Program-made: the position numbers and the translations under genes
DNA from: Seison nebaliae
Taxonomy: Eukaryota > Rotifera > Pararotatoria > Seisonacea > Seisonidae
Direction of reading: 5' to 3'
NCBI GenBank assembly: GCA_023231475.1
Contig: JALJEE010002733.1
Location: 146,798 to 210,797, forward strand
DNA: 64,000 nt
Shown here: one piece after another, positions 44,255 to 56,935 of the stretch
How positions within the stretch are numbered: the first letter of the stretch is position 1
Layout: each line of letters starts with the position of its first letter
The notes under the pieces: model-generated
Databases searched by the model: none
Seen by the model: only the letters and a program-made list of their open reading frames with translations
What the model was told of the DNA's origin: nothing

Positions 44255-47200
44255 ATGAGTTATAATTTTTCTAATGCATCCGTCATCAACACCTTAAGTC
44301 ACACCACATACTCTTACAACGCTTTACGATGGTATATGGGCATCAGCGGATTCTTGTATCTAATGCTCTTCTTCAGTGTCATCTGTTGCTTCAGCTGTGC
44401 ACCAGCCGACAAAAAACAGAAACGTCGTATTAAGAGACCACGACAATATGAACTGACTAATTTATTTGATGAGCATCTTATCAAATTCTACATCTATTAC
44501 GTCTTCATGTTAGTTTCCACCATTTCCATGACACCGATAATTGGCAATATATTCTCTATCGCCATGTCATGCTTACTCTTTACCGCTATCATTATGTTAC
44601 TTGTTGGTCCGTTGTTTCTTTTAATGAACAACAAAGAATAACTCTCTTTACTTTAGGTGCATCATAAACTTTTTTGGAAAATTTTAAAAGTTATACTGGC
44701 ACTCATTTTAATTGTTTGTTTACTCAAATGCACCTTTCTCTTACTCTACCTCTTCTACAAACCACTAGCGAAACATAACTTGGTAAAGAAATGGTTAGTT
44801 ATCATTGAATTCAACTAATTCTCTCATTAATTTCCATATTCCTAAAGGAAAGTCGATTTGGGTATCTATTCGAAAAACCAAATAATTGCACATTGCGTTA
44901 TTTTGGGGTCGTTGGTAATTCATGTTCTCACTTTCCTCTTAGTTTATCGGAAGAGATGGGAAATGAGAGTGATCGACTATAAATATCAGTTCTTATTACA
45001 AGTGAAAGATATCCTTCATGACGATCTTTCAAATCAATATATGAATGAGACATTCCAATTGGTAAGAGAATCAGATGCGACTAAAGATAAAACGGAAGGA
45101 ATCACTGGATCATCCACTCTCAAGCTTTCCAATAAGAACCAGAAGAAAGATCGTGGTAAATTATTTTGTTGGAATTGTGGCGAATGGGAAACGAAATTTC
45201 GACAAATCGCCCTTCATCTCATAAAGAAAGTGTTCTATGTTCATTGTAGCACCATTGTCAGTTTCGTCTGTATTTGGGTGGCCGTATCGGATGCTACGCC
45301 AATCAACAGTTTATTCCTAATGATTGGATTGACAATGTTGTTGATCAAAATTAAGTATCGTGATATCGCTTCTTGTGTAGCTGTAATATTTACATGTATG
45401 AAATTGTTAATCATTAATATTTTGAAATTGCATCCGTTTGATAAATTTTATGCGAAAATTAATAAGAAATGTGCTGTTAGTTCTCTACCCTTTCCTTCCA
45501 TAGCATCTTTTCTTCCTTATTAAGAATGACGTGTCTTATACAAGTCTCATTGATTATATAGGCTTAAGTAGAGAACCGAAGACCACCGAATATTTTTTGG
45601 TTTTATTCAAAATTTTCAAAATTTTCCTATTAAATTAAAATCTCTTTCCTTCATCTTAGCCACATATCGCACTAATTACGGTATGTGTCCTTGAGAAGAT
45701 GTGCACCATGTACTGTATTAATTCGAACGATCGAGAGACGTCATACGTATATCAAATTTTCCTACCAACTCATCGTTTCCAAGTGTTGAAAACGTTGCCG
45801 GATGTATTCAAATACATCGTCGATTTCACTTTCTATTGTTTGGGTATAGAAGTTCATCATATTTCCTAGATTCTTATTTTATTCAAACAGTTTTTAGGTA
45901 ACTATTGGCTGTTTATTGATCGGCGTAGTTCATCATTCCGATATGCATTGTCTCGTCTACGTCATGTGGATCTTCATCATCTACTTCTCCAGTCGATCGA
46001 CTCAACGACGAATATGGCCCATTTTCTGCATATATAATTGGATGTCTTTATTTCTCCAATATCTATCCATCATCGGTCTGGCACCACATTTTTGCATTCA
46101 ATATCCGTGGACGGGACGTATCTCCAATCCATTAATTCGTTGGTTAATGTTGCCACATTATGGGGCGAGTTCGAAAGCTTTATATCTCATAGGTTATTCT
46201 ACAACTCTATGGAAAATTCTTATTCTAAAATTTATTCTTTTTAGCCGATGGTATAATATTGATAGCGAGTTTTAATCAGAATTTCGTATTTCGTATGGAA
46301 TTGAAAGATGCTTATATTTATTATGGTGGCAGTAACGGTTTGGACAAAAGGCGAGGAACTAGTAGACCGTTCCCAATTGAAAGGTTTTGGAAATTTCACT
46401 CTCATATCATAAACAATTAAATTCACAACTTGTCAATATTTATACTCGTTATTAGTTTCAAGATGTTGGGCGAGTTTAAGAACATATCATTTCGATATAC
46501 CTATTGGGTATGTTTAGCAGTAGTGATGTGGACTGGAATTAGCAACGAGAATTTATATGGAATATTCTATATTATCGTCTCGTTTCTATTCTTCTCGAAA
46601 GGATATCCATTTCTCGCATTAACTCGCAAGAAATTAGTGAATCGGTTAGTCTGATTTCTATTCTTTACAAATCTCAATTGATGATGATAGATGGAATATT
46701 ATTATCAGTTGTTCAATTTTAGTACTACTAGCGAAGGCGTGTGCTCAACTTCTCGTTTGTCAATTCAAATTAAGTTGTGAACTTCAATTAATCGTAGGCG
46801 CTAAATGTCCTATCGGTTTGAATTTTTAAAAATCAAAACAAACATTTTTATTTTTATTCAAAGGAAAAAATAGTTCCGATTGTCCGTCACTGCGAGAAAC
46901 GATTATGGGATATGATTCATTCTGCTTATTCTTTCTCATTCTACAAGCACGTCTTTTTCGCACCAGATATTTCCAACAAATTCAAGTTAACGTATCTGTC
47001 GAATTAGAATTGGCGAAGAAGTTCTTTGCATCATTCCTATTTCATTTTTCTTCATTTTTCTTTTCAAAAAGAGGAGGCGAAGTACTACATCAGTTTCTTG
47101 TGCAAAGGAGACGTATTGCCGATTTACGTGAACGAGTTGAATGGACAATTATGTCGATAGATGCAGCGGAAAGTGAATATGAATTGGAATTGATAACGAT

Positions 47201-50200
47201 GTATCAAGATCATTATGCGGCTATGAGAAGTGTGGGAGAATATATGTTTAAAGCTCCTCCATCTTTACCCGATCTCCATCGATGGTTATATGAAATTCAG
47301 AATATACCCAACGCAGTTACCATGCCACAACGACGAATGGGGAAGGCAAATACGGAAAATTTATTCACTGCCCAAGTACCTCAACTGAGTCCGATTGGAT
47401 TAGTGGAAACATATATTTATAAAGGAGGTCGAGAAGTTTTGCGATTGGATGAATTGAGAAGTAAAGTGGGCAGTATCTATCCAACGATACGACATGATTC
47501 GGATTACACTCTGAACGAAAAGAATAAACTTGGCTTCATTTTCTTCTACACATATATCGATGCCGTTATTGAAATTTTCAATTCTATCAGTTCCGATAAT
47601 CTTCGAGTAACGTGGATGTTAAAGAAGAATCGTCAAGAAGCATTGAAAGCACGTATTCCAGATTACGAGGAGAGTCCTCATTCGTTAATGAGCAAACAAA
47701 AACGAATAGCTTTAGAAGAGAAGATAACTAGTTCTTTACTTCTCAATCGATTCATTGGAATGTCGAGTATTCGCACAAATAAATTCGATGTTGATTATGG
47801 ACAAATTCATCATTGTGATCCACGTTTGGTTGAGTCGTTCGAAACGTATAAAAGAGATTTCGCTAAGAAATTAGTCGAAGGAAATATAGCGAATGTTTAT
47901 GAAGCTATCGAAATGGCCCTAGATGAAATTGAACGGAAAATTGCTTATGGCGGTTTCTTCAGTAAATCTGATATTAAAATTCAATCGGATGTTGAAAATG
48001 TCAAACCTGATATGCGAACTAATTCGACCAGAAAAGAAGATAAGCATTATGAGAAAGTTAATCGAGATGAATTGTTACAAATGCAATTGAAATTAGCACA
48101 ATTTACATCGTGTCTCGTCTCTCCCACCTACAGTCGTGAGAGAGATCTCTTCGATTTGGAAGAGAATTTCTCCGGAGTTATCGGTCGACTATTTTATGCT
48201 CTTATCAGTTTTGGACGAGTTTTAGAAACACGATCCGATTACATATGTTATGGAGCAATTATTGTTCAACAAATTTGGATGCCCTCATTACCAGGAGTAG
48301 CTTTAGCAATCTTTATTTTTATTTGGGGTATGGTCATCCAACCACGTCCTTCGAAAGATTTTTGGGTTTTTATGATATTTTATATCGAAATTATAATTTT
48401 GGCAAGATTTCTCACTTCATATCTATATCTATTTCCCACTATCTCTGTCGTCATCGATAAATATTCTTATTATTTTTCATTATTATTGGGAATCTCATCT
48501 GAAAGGAAATTCATCGTCGAATTTCTTCTCCTTTCATTGTTTTATCATCAAGCCGTTTTGTTCAAATATGGTTATTGGAGTAGTCGAATGACAACGCCAA
48601 AAGAGAAACGAGTAATCGATGAAGAACAAGAAGAGAATACCACACAAATATCACATCATAGCCATACCTCCACTTTATATACGACACAAACGAAATTATT
48701 AAAAGATGAACTTCGGAAATCATCTCCATATTTCTTAAGAATGATTCGTCTCATTCGAAATCAGTTACAACAGCCGTGTGTTATTACTTCGTATGATTGG
48801 TATACCATAATGTTCTGTTGCGAATTACTCAATTTACTCCTTCTCACATTTGGTTATTCGTCTTTCTCTGGTGCGGAAACGGCAGACGTCTTCACCAATT
48901 TCGAGAGGAATGAAATACCAAAACTTTTCTTCTATTTGATCTTCCTACAATTCAGTTGTATGTTCATTGATCGAGTACTCTATCTGAAGAAATCGAACAA
49001 AGCAAAATATATTTTTCAAATCATTCATTTAATTTTGGTAGAATATTATGTTTTCATTCATTTACCTCGATTTGGTCACACGTTCACTTTTCTCCTTTTT
49101 ATTATCAAATCAATATTTTTCAGATCTATAACACGAAGTGGTGTTGTCAAAACATTTTATTTAGTGAAATGTCTTTATTTCATCGCATCGGCAGCCCAAC
49201 TAAAATCTGGTTATCCAAAACATGTGTTAGGTACGATATTCCGTTCATCTTATGGAATGACATCATACATCATTTATGCTATGTTAGTTTTTATTGAACC
49301 ATTCATTCAAACATCATATGGAAATGTTAGTTATCGAGCAATTCCTTTCATGTTAGAATTAAGATATTGTATGGATTGGGTTCTCACACCCACTGGTATC
49401 TCTCTTTCACATTGGATTCAAATCGAAGATATCTTCGCACAAATCTTCTTTAACAAATGTTGGCGAAAAACTGAATCGGTATATCATTTTATAAATAAGA
49501 TTTTATTCCAATTAATTTTCCTTCCTAGCAATACACAACTAGACGAGGTTCGAAGAGAATCGGTTTCCCTAAGTATATCGTAGGAATACCGTCAGTGGTC
49601 GCTTGGTTATTAATAATTTGGATACCGATTCTTTTCTTCTCCTTCACCAGTGTCTACTATAGAGAAGCTACGCCAAGTGAAGCTTTTGTCGAAATATCAG
49701 TTGGCGGGGAAGTTAAAATGCTTTTTTTCATTTAAAAAATTTCAATTTCTATTTCAATTAGCCCCTCTATCGGATGGAAGCGGCAAATCAACATATCCAT
49801 CTTATCGGTTTCCGTGAATATATGAATATTCGTAAATGTTATTCACAACAACCCGTTTGTTATTTTATAGAAATTTCTCTTATTTCTCATCCTTTCCAAT
49901 CCTTTCCTCAGTCGATGTTAGAGATTTTGAATCGATACAAACCGAGTGATATTGTACGAGCAACATTCCCACCAGCCTCCACCGCTATTTGGAGTATGTC
50001 TCAAGATAATATTGAACGATTCCTGAACGAATTGCGCGAACAAGATAGTTATGAATTCAAATTAACTTATGGAGCCATACGTCCCCACATGAAAAGTACG
50101 ATGAGAGATCAAGTAAATGAATTTTTAAAGAATTCGAAAATTCAAATTCTTCCAAAAAATGACGAAAGACGACGAATGATTCGTGAATTTCTTTATCGAT

Positions 50201-50964
50201 TTAATGATACTATCAAATTACCAAATCTCTTTCCAACGATTATGAATATCCATCGGAACGGTATCATTACTCCAGTATATCATTCAAAAATGGCATATGT
50301 CAATATAACGGCGAGATTTACCAGTATTCTTCCTGAAATGTATTTGCCTTCTATTCATCGCGCATCAAGTAAGAAGAATAATACGAAAGAATATTTCGAG
50401 AAAGTGACAAATAAACCGTTTCTCGGTTGGTGGCATGTAACGCAAGATAATTCGGATGATTGCCTTCCTAAACTACCTGAACATTTAACTATTTATTTCT
50501 TATGTGATCGACGTTCACCGTCCGAGATTTCATTCTTAACTGGTTATGGAATTGTTGGAATGTATGTCTCATTTGTAATCGTCATCGGCAATATCATTCG
50601 TAAATATTTCGCAGGAATTTATTCGCAGATTATGTTTAAAGAATTACCGGATGTCGACATCATTTTAAATTTACTGAAATGTATTTATTTAGCAAGAGAG
50701 ACATTATCTTTCCGTATTGAAGAGGCATTAATTGCTCGAATTCTTTTCATCTATCGATCGCCAGAAACTCTCTTCCGATTGACTAGATTGCGACGACAAA
50801 AACATCTGGCTCAAATCAAAGGTTTTCAGAGAAATATCGATTGCCATAATCATCCCTATCAATTACCATATCTCATGAAGCAAGTATTCGATGAACATGA
50901 GGAAGCGATACGAATCCAACAACGAATTGAACGTTCCACACGAAATTCATCGTTACACAAATAA
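44255..50964 (+). CDS. PIEZO: Piezo-type mechanosensitive ion channel
   Basis: Trimeric plasma-membrane channel opened by membrane tension. Fourteen exons: 44255-44602, 44657-44793, 44848-45475, 45525-45599, 45660-45851, 45898-46192, 46245-46383, 46456-46644, 46691-46815, 46864-47020, 47072-49478, 49529-49711, 49762-49854, 49912-50964; 2,006 residues, somewhat short for Piezo (2,100-2,800). Repeated four-helix units fill the blade. The anchor and outer helix give LELRYCMDWVLTPTGISL, EDIFAQIFFNKCWR and GFPKYIVGIPSVVAWLLI. The cap contains IKLPNLFPTIMNIHRNG and WWHVTQDNSDDCLP. The inner helix and C-terminal domain show LTGYGIVGMYVSFVIVIG and FKELPDVDIILNLL, and the protein ends near FIYRSPETLFRLTR, the most conserved part of the family. 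Introns at 47021-47071 and 49855-49911 are multiples of three without stops and could be missed. An in-frame stop at 44246-44248 supports the start, although further upstream exons cannot be fully excluded. Confidence 0.96.
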
Positions 50965-51148
50965 TTTAAATAATTTGTTTGAAGAATTGTTTCGATAAAA
51001 AAAAATGTAATTAAGAGATGGAGAGAGAATTCTCATAAATTACGATACTATTTTATCAATTTATTCTTTTTCGTATATTGATATCATTTAATCATTATTA
51101 CGATATTGAAGATTTATAATAGAATTAATTTCATATTAATTTATTCTA

Positions 51149-51430
51149 TTGAAGAAGAAAGAAAGCTATTCGATTTTAATTCTAAAACTTCAAAAATTAA
51201 TTTTTACACCAAATTTTCTTTTAATTAAAACTTATTTTTTATTATACCAAATTCTCTTTTTATCAACTTATTATCAAAACTTACTTTTTTTCTATCAAAT
51301 TTTCTTTCTTGTTATAATTATTTTTTTATTTTTCTTTTTATCAAAAATTAATTTTTTATTATTCTTTCTATCAATAATTATTTTTTTTTTCTTTACATCA
51401 AAAAAAAAAGAAAAATTTTTTTATTTTAAC
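51149..51430. repeat. Degenerate T-rich repeat between Piezo and the SMN-like gene
   Basis: The spacer 50965-51667 contains imperfect repeats of about 35-40 bases built from TTATCAAAACTTACTTTTT- and ATCAATAATTATTTTTTT-like units, so the plus strand is almost pure T/A/C with T runs. This explains a chance Phe/Leu/Ile-rich frame here. The rest of the spacer, nearer the next gene start, is unremarkable. Confidence 0.6.
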
Positions 51431-51667
51431 GAAAAATAAATTGATTGTCGTCCTCGTGATAATGAGTGATCTGGAATTTAGTCGCTTTCTTTCGAGTGAT
51501 TGAAATTGAAAAGAAAGGAGAATGTTATATTTGAATGTTTTTTGTAGAAATGAGAATGTTGAATTGTTTAAGTTTACAGCTCAACACTGGTACGTAGTTG
51601 AACGTTCATTTTTGAAAAAATTGTTGGTTGAGTTGAATAAATTTCATAACGGACAAACAGTTTGAGG

Positions 51668-53953
51668 ATGACGAAAGATTTGTTGGAGAATATTAATTCG
51701 AACTATGTCGAATCGGTGAAGGGTACACAGGAAAATGGATCATCATCAGTGACCAAAGGGGATGGTTCCACCAATTCTCATGTGTTGCAGGAATATGAGA
51801 AGAGACGAAAGAAGAAGCGACATACTCACAAGAATCAGCAGAGTCATCAGAATTCGAATCAATCAGCAACGGTGGAGAATCGTGGTAATGCAACGACGAC
51901 GGCAACGACGACCACTTCGAATGAATTCCTTCTTACGAATCATGAACAAGTGTTTCTGTTGGAATTGGAGAAGAGATTGAATAAAGAAGGAGATTATCGT
52001 GTTGGTGACAAAGCTTTCTCCAAATGGTATGAAGATAACAATTATTATTTGACAACTGTTCGAGCTGGTGATACTCATGAGAATATGATGAAGAAAGATA
52101 ATGATTATTTAAATTTATCAATGAAATATTTGAAGGAATCGACATTGGGGAATGTTGAGAAGAATATTCAATTGAAATCGAATGAAAAAGATTCATCAAA
52201 TAAAAAAGGAATTGAAAATCGAAAGAAAAGAAATGAATCGATTACATTCGATTTAAATGGAAATTCTATTTTTCCTAATAACAACAACAACAATAATAAT
52301 AATAATAATAATAATCAAAAAAAGAAGAAAGGGAAAAAGATTGAAGATGTTATTATTGTTGATGATAATGGTGATGATGATGATGAGGATGAAGATGATA
52401 CAGTTATTGATGAGAAAAAGAAAGAACAATTAAGAAAAGAAGAAAATATCATTGTGGTATTGGAGGAAGGAAGTGCGAGAAAAGTGGAGAAAGGAATCAA
52501 GAAGAAAGAGAATGAGAAGATTGTAATTGTGAAGGTTGATGGTGATGGTGATGGTAAGAAGAAGAATGAGAAGAAAACGGAGAATAAAGAAAAGAAGAAA
52601 AATGAAGGAGTGAAAGGTGAAGAGGGGAAAGTTGTCGTAACTAATGACGATAAAATGGGATCGATTGAGGATGTCCTATCAGATAATAGTGATACAAATG
52701 ATGATGATAAAGAATCGAAGAGTTCTTTGGTCCATGCGGCGAAAGAGAAGAATAAGATCCTTCAAAAAATTCTTTTCTTCTCTCCATTGGGACAATGTTC
52801 GAAGAAACAATCCAATTCTATTAATGAAAGTACTGCTGGTGACGTATCAGCTGATATGGAGAATAATCCTGTAGAAAATGGGACAACATATCATCAATCT
52901 GATGATACAAATGTCCCACTTTCTAGATTGGAGATGAATGAAGAAGAATCTATTCTCGATGCTAATTCCAACATCAGTATCGATGTATCAATTCAAGAGC
53001 CGATTGTTAATGGTAAATTGGAACCTCTCATCGTCAACAAATCAGACGACAATAACAACAACATGAATAAAGAAGATGAATTGAAGAAAGAAATGAAAAA
53101 TGTTTCACTTTCACCCAAAATTCAAAATGGTGTAACTCAATCCAAATCTGTTCAATCAAAATCATCACAAACTCAATCAGCGAAAGGTGTCAATCAATCA
53201 GCTCAAGTAGTCAATGGAACGTTGCCAGATGTTGATGTAATTGAAACGGAAAAGGAGATATCAAACAATCAATTAGAATTGGAATATTCAGATAAAACGC
53301 AATTGAAGTTATTGAATGGATTGTCGATTGGCGATATGTCGATTGGGAAAAGTGTTTTCTGTCCCAATGATACATGTGAAGAATCGACAGAGAATTCATC
53401 TGATTCTCTCATTGTCGATACGGCGGCTAAAGGAATGTTGGATAATGATATGAAGGTATATAAGATCATTTATGATAATTATGGTAATTATGATTATAAG
53501 TTGAATAATGATTTGGTTCCACTTCATCATCTCCGTCATCTCAAATCGGCTTTGAATGAATCGTTATCGGTGAAAAAGAAAATTTTGAAAAAATTAAAAA
53601 ATGATCATCGAAAGATTTGGGAAGAAATATCGAATCGAACACCAACGAAAATGGTAAATGGAAAGAATCAGAAGAAGAAAGAAGAAACTGAATCACAAAT
53701 GAATGACAATCGATTGAATCAATTGATCGAAGAGAATCGAAGGAAGATGTCCGATTTCTCTTATAAAGATTTGTTGGAAGAATTGAAACGAATGGGTGAG
53801 AAGAAAGAAGATGTAAGTAGTCGATTAAGTCAAGAGATATTGTTTTATGAGAAATCGATTCCACCCAATGATGAGAAAGATGTTTCATTGGAACATCTTC
53901 TCAAATTCTATTTCATGGCAGGATATATGAGAGGATTATATGAGACGAAATGA
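51668..53953 (+). CDS. SMN1: SMN-like protein with a Tudor domain interrupted by a very long insert
   Basis: Survival motor neuron protein scaffolds assembly of Sm rings on U snRNAs. This single open exon encodes 761 residues (human SMN 294). Residues 110-130, YRVGDKAFSKWYEDNNYYL, match the first Tudor strands of SMN. Residues 596-615, KVYKIIYDNYGNYDYKL and following, match the remaining strands. All five cage positions are kept: W120, Y127, Y602, Y605, N607 (human W102, Y109, Y127, Y130, N132). Between Y127 and Y602 lie 474 residues where human SMN has 17. The insert is low complexity: poly-Asn, KKK, EDEDD, Ser/Gln blocks. The last 16 residues, KFYFMAGYMRGLYETK, fit the YG-box oligomerisation helix. 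The start is the first ATG. I do not see a clear Gemin2-binding helix or the polyproline region. An internal intron could in principle remove the insert (see findings). Confidence 0.72.
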   Translation: MTKDLLENINSNYVESVKGTQENGSSSVTKGDGSTNSHVLQEYEKRRKKKRHTHKNQQSHQNSNQSATVENRGNATTTATTTTSNEFLLTNHEQVFLLELEKRLNKEGDYRVGDKAFSKWYEDNNYYLTTVRAGDTHENMMKKDNDYLNLSMKYLKESTLGNVEKNIQLKSNEKDSSNKKGIENRKKRNESITFDLNGNSIFPNNNNNNNNNNNNNQKKKKGKKIEDVIIVDDNGDDDDEDEDDTVIDEKKKEQLRKEENIIVVLEEGSARKVEKGIKKKENEKIVIVKVDGDGDGKKKNEKKTENKEKKKNEGVKGEEGKVVVTNDDKMGSIEDVLSDNSDTNDDDKESKSSLVHAAKEKNKILQKILFFSPLGQCSKKQSNSINESTAGDVSADMENNPVENGTTYHQSDDTNVPLSRLEMNEEESILDANSNISIDVSIQEPIVNGKLEPLIVNKSDDNNNNMNKEDELKKEMKNVSLSPKIQNGVTQSKSVQSKSSQTQSAKGVNQSAQVVNGTLPDVDVIETEKEISNNQLELEYSDKTQLKLLNGLSIGDMSIGKSVFCPNDTCEESTENSSDSLIVDTAAKGMLDNDMKVYKIIYDNYGNYDYKLNNDLVPLHHLRHLKSALNESLSVKKKILKKLKNDHRKIWEEISNRTPTKMVNGKNQKKKEETESQMNDNRLNQLIEENRRKMSDFSYKDLLEELKRMGEKKEDVSSRLSQEILFYEKSIPPNDEKDVSLEHLLKFYFMAGYMRGLYETK

Positions 53954-54118
53954 TTCCATTTCCATAAATTGAACGAGAGAAATGAATGGGAAAAGAAATA
54001 AATAATAAAAAATATTTTCCATTTTTCCTACACATTATATAAACGAAAACCATTTTCATTCTCTTCTTTTCTTCTTTCTTTCAGGTTTCTTCTTTCTCCA
54101 TTTTTGTTCCAATTACAG

Positions 54119-56668
54119 ATGAATGACGGATTACCAGCACCGATTAATGCGGAAGATGAATGGATTGAATTACAAGATGATCATGATCGATCTTATTATT
54201 TCAATCGATATACTGATGAAGTACGATGGGAGAAACCGAATGTTTTAAGAAAGACTGAGTTGGAGAAGGAACTCGCCAAATTGCCATGGCGAACTTATTA
54301 TGATGATAATGGTGCACCTTATTATCATAATATGAAGACGAAAGAAACTCGTTGGAAGAAACCGGAAGAGATGGTAGAAGTGGAGAAACAATGTCAATTA
54401 ATAAAATTAGGTAAATTGACAAAATCGATTATTGATGAAACGAATGAACTTTTCTCTTCTAATCAATCATCTCCGATGGATGATACGTCGTCATGTCGTT
54501 CACCATCCTCATGTTGTACTAGTTCCAGTTTACCTGATTCGGAAAAGGCAACAGCCAACAAAGATTATCAAATGAAATTCTCCACTACTAAAGAAGCGAT
54601 GGAAGCATTTAAATGTTAATCTAATCATAATTTTATCAGGTATGGTTTGATGGTTTATTTACAGGTTTATTAAAGGAGAAGAATGTTCCATCCAATGCGT
54701 CATGGGAGAAGGCCAAATCGATTATTGAGAACGATAAACGATATCGATTTTGTTTGAAATCATTTCCGGAGAAGAAGCAAGCATTCAACGCTTATAAAAC
54801 TCAAAAACAGAAGGAAGAGAAAGATGCAGAACGAATGAGAATTCGTGAGAATAAATCGAAATTGGAGAATTTCTTAAAGAATGAACAACGTGTCACTTCA
54901 TCCACTTCTTATAAGTTCAATTTATTATTTCTATATTTTTACTATTTCATTATCATTATCATATCATTAGTAAAGCGAATATTATGTTTATGCATTGTGG
55001 AACTTGGACGAATGTTAATGAGAATGATCGAATGGATATATTCCGTGAGATGGTGAGAGAAAAAGCGAAAATTGAACGAGTTCTTTAAATTTCCATCATC
55101 AATTTCCATCATTTCTATTCGTTTATAGGATAAAGTAAAAGATTTAACAAGAAGAAATCGAAGAAAATTAAAAGAGATTTTAGTCAACATGAAATCTGTT
55201 CGATACAATACTAGTTGGAATGCTTTCCGCACCATTCTTCCCACTATACCCGAGTATAAGAATACTGAATTAGAAAGTTAAATTTTTCCTAGTTAATTAT
55301 TTAGAATTCTCATTTTATGTCTCCGCCCTTTTCAGCTATGGACAAAGAACAGGCATTGAAAGTATTCATTGATCATATCCGATCGTTAGAGAGATCGTTA
55401 GAGAGTGACATCGAACAGAATAAACGGATTAATCGAGAAAAAGATAGAAATCATCGACACGACTTTCTTGTTAGTTTTTTCTATTATTTTTTCCCTCCTA
55501 ATTCCATTGAACATTTTATAAATTGTTATTTTTTAGAAATTACTTTCTCATTATTTTCGAGATGGAAAAATTAATCATATGACGAAATGGAAAGAAATCT
55601 ATCCGGATTTGAAAGAAGAACGAATATTCCAGGAAATTGTCCTACGTTGCGATTACAGCAGTTCCATATCCACATCTAATCCATTGGATCTCTTCAAAAT
55701 GTATATGGCTGAATTGAAAGATAAGTTCTCGGCAGAAAGGAAAATCATCAAGAAGATTCTTCATGAGAAATTGTACACACTGACTGTGGACGAAACGTTC
55801 GACGATTTCTACAAAGTCATTCAAAATGATCATCGTCTTCATAATCTCAATCTGGGCAATATACGTTTGACGTTCGATTCGGTTAGTTCCATTTTTTTCA
55901 AATAATTCTTTCTTCTAATTTTTTCTTTTAAATTCTCATCGGCAGTTATTTGCTAAAGCTCTCGAACGACAAACGGAGAAGGAGAAAGAAGAATTGAAGA
56001 GAATTGCCAAATTGGAGAATAGTTATTTGTTAATCTTAAAATTTTATTTGGACAAAGAAGGAGATACTCGTGTGTATGACGAGGTTGACAAACGTCGGGC
56101 AGAACAATCATCATCATCATCATCATCATCGAATGAAGAGAAGGATAAGAATGATGAAGAGATGGAAGGAGGAAAATCGAAAATATCGAAAATTCAACGT
56201 CATTCTAAAGTCATAATGGAAGTGACGACATTTGAAGAATTTGAAGAATATGCGAAAACAGCTTTAGAAGTATATATGTTGATATGGAATAAACTCTCTC
56301 CCCTCACTATCAATAAGGATCGATTAATATTTCCTTTAGATACGATATCGAAACATAAAAAAGTTTTTTCACAATTCCAATCAAATGAACAAAGAAAAAA
56401 ATTATTTTTAGCGTTTATTGATGATTTGAAAAAGCGAGATCTCAAATTAGTTAAAATTAAACAAAGTCCAGAAGATGGTGAAATGTCAATGACGGACTCT
56501 GAATCCGACAACGGTGACAAATACAAAAGTTATGTTGAAGAGGAGGGAGAGATTGTGGATGATGATCGAAAACGATCGAAGAATTCGACGGAAGAAGAAG
56601 ATTATTCATCCGAATCAGACTATGAAAATTCCAGAAAATATCGAAAGAAACGGAAGAATTATCATTGA
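54119..56668 (+). CDS. PRPF40: Pre-mRNA-processing factor 40 homolog (WW and FF domains)
   Basis: U1 snRNP-associated splicing factor that bridges the 5' splice site to the branch-site protein SF1. Seven exons: 54119-54614, 54665-54914, 54971-55079, 55129-55276, 55336-55469, 55537-55881, 55946-56668; 734 residues. Two WW domains open the protein: [20 protein letters not shown]...WEKP and [15 protein letters not shown]...RWKKP. A series of FF domains follows; the first contains [14 protein letters not shown] and [14 protein letters not shown], a later one [20 protein letters not shown] and [15 protein letters not shown]. The C-terminus is charged and serine-rich ([27 protein letters not shown]), like the RS-type tail of human PRPF40A. 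The N-terminal proline/methionine-rich region of vertebrates is missing. An acceptor-like TTACAG sits directly before the ATG, so a 5' untranslated or short coding exon may lie upstream. Confidence 0.95.
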
Positions 56669-56758
56669 GAAAGGAAGAAAATGGTTCTATTCTGAGAATT
56701 AAACGAATATTGTTTTGTTTTGTTTTCTAAGAAAAAATTTAATTTTTACACTTTTCTT

Positions 56759-56759
<1 letters not shown>

Positions 56760-56802
<43 letters not shown>
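56760..56802. repeat. (GAT)n microsatellite
   Basis: About fourteen GAT triplets in the spacer between the converging PRPF40 and oxidase-like genes (56669-56935), which otherwise shows only AT-rich 3' flanking sequence. Confidence 0.9.
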
Positions 56803-56803
<1 letters not shown>

Positions 56804-56935
56804 ATATGATGAACAGTTTTTCGACAAATCGAATCTTTTTTTTTTATGAAATAGATGATGAGTATGAAATGAGCATTGAATGAAGGAAGAATGAAAGGAG
56901 AAAAAAAACTACGAAAGAATGTGAAATTTTGTGTG

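Noticed and set aside
53541-53888. Minus-strand frame of 115 codons opposite the SMN-like gene
   Set aside because: Antisense shadow of Lys/Glu-rich codons, giving a Ser/Phe/Leu-rich product without splice or family support.
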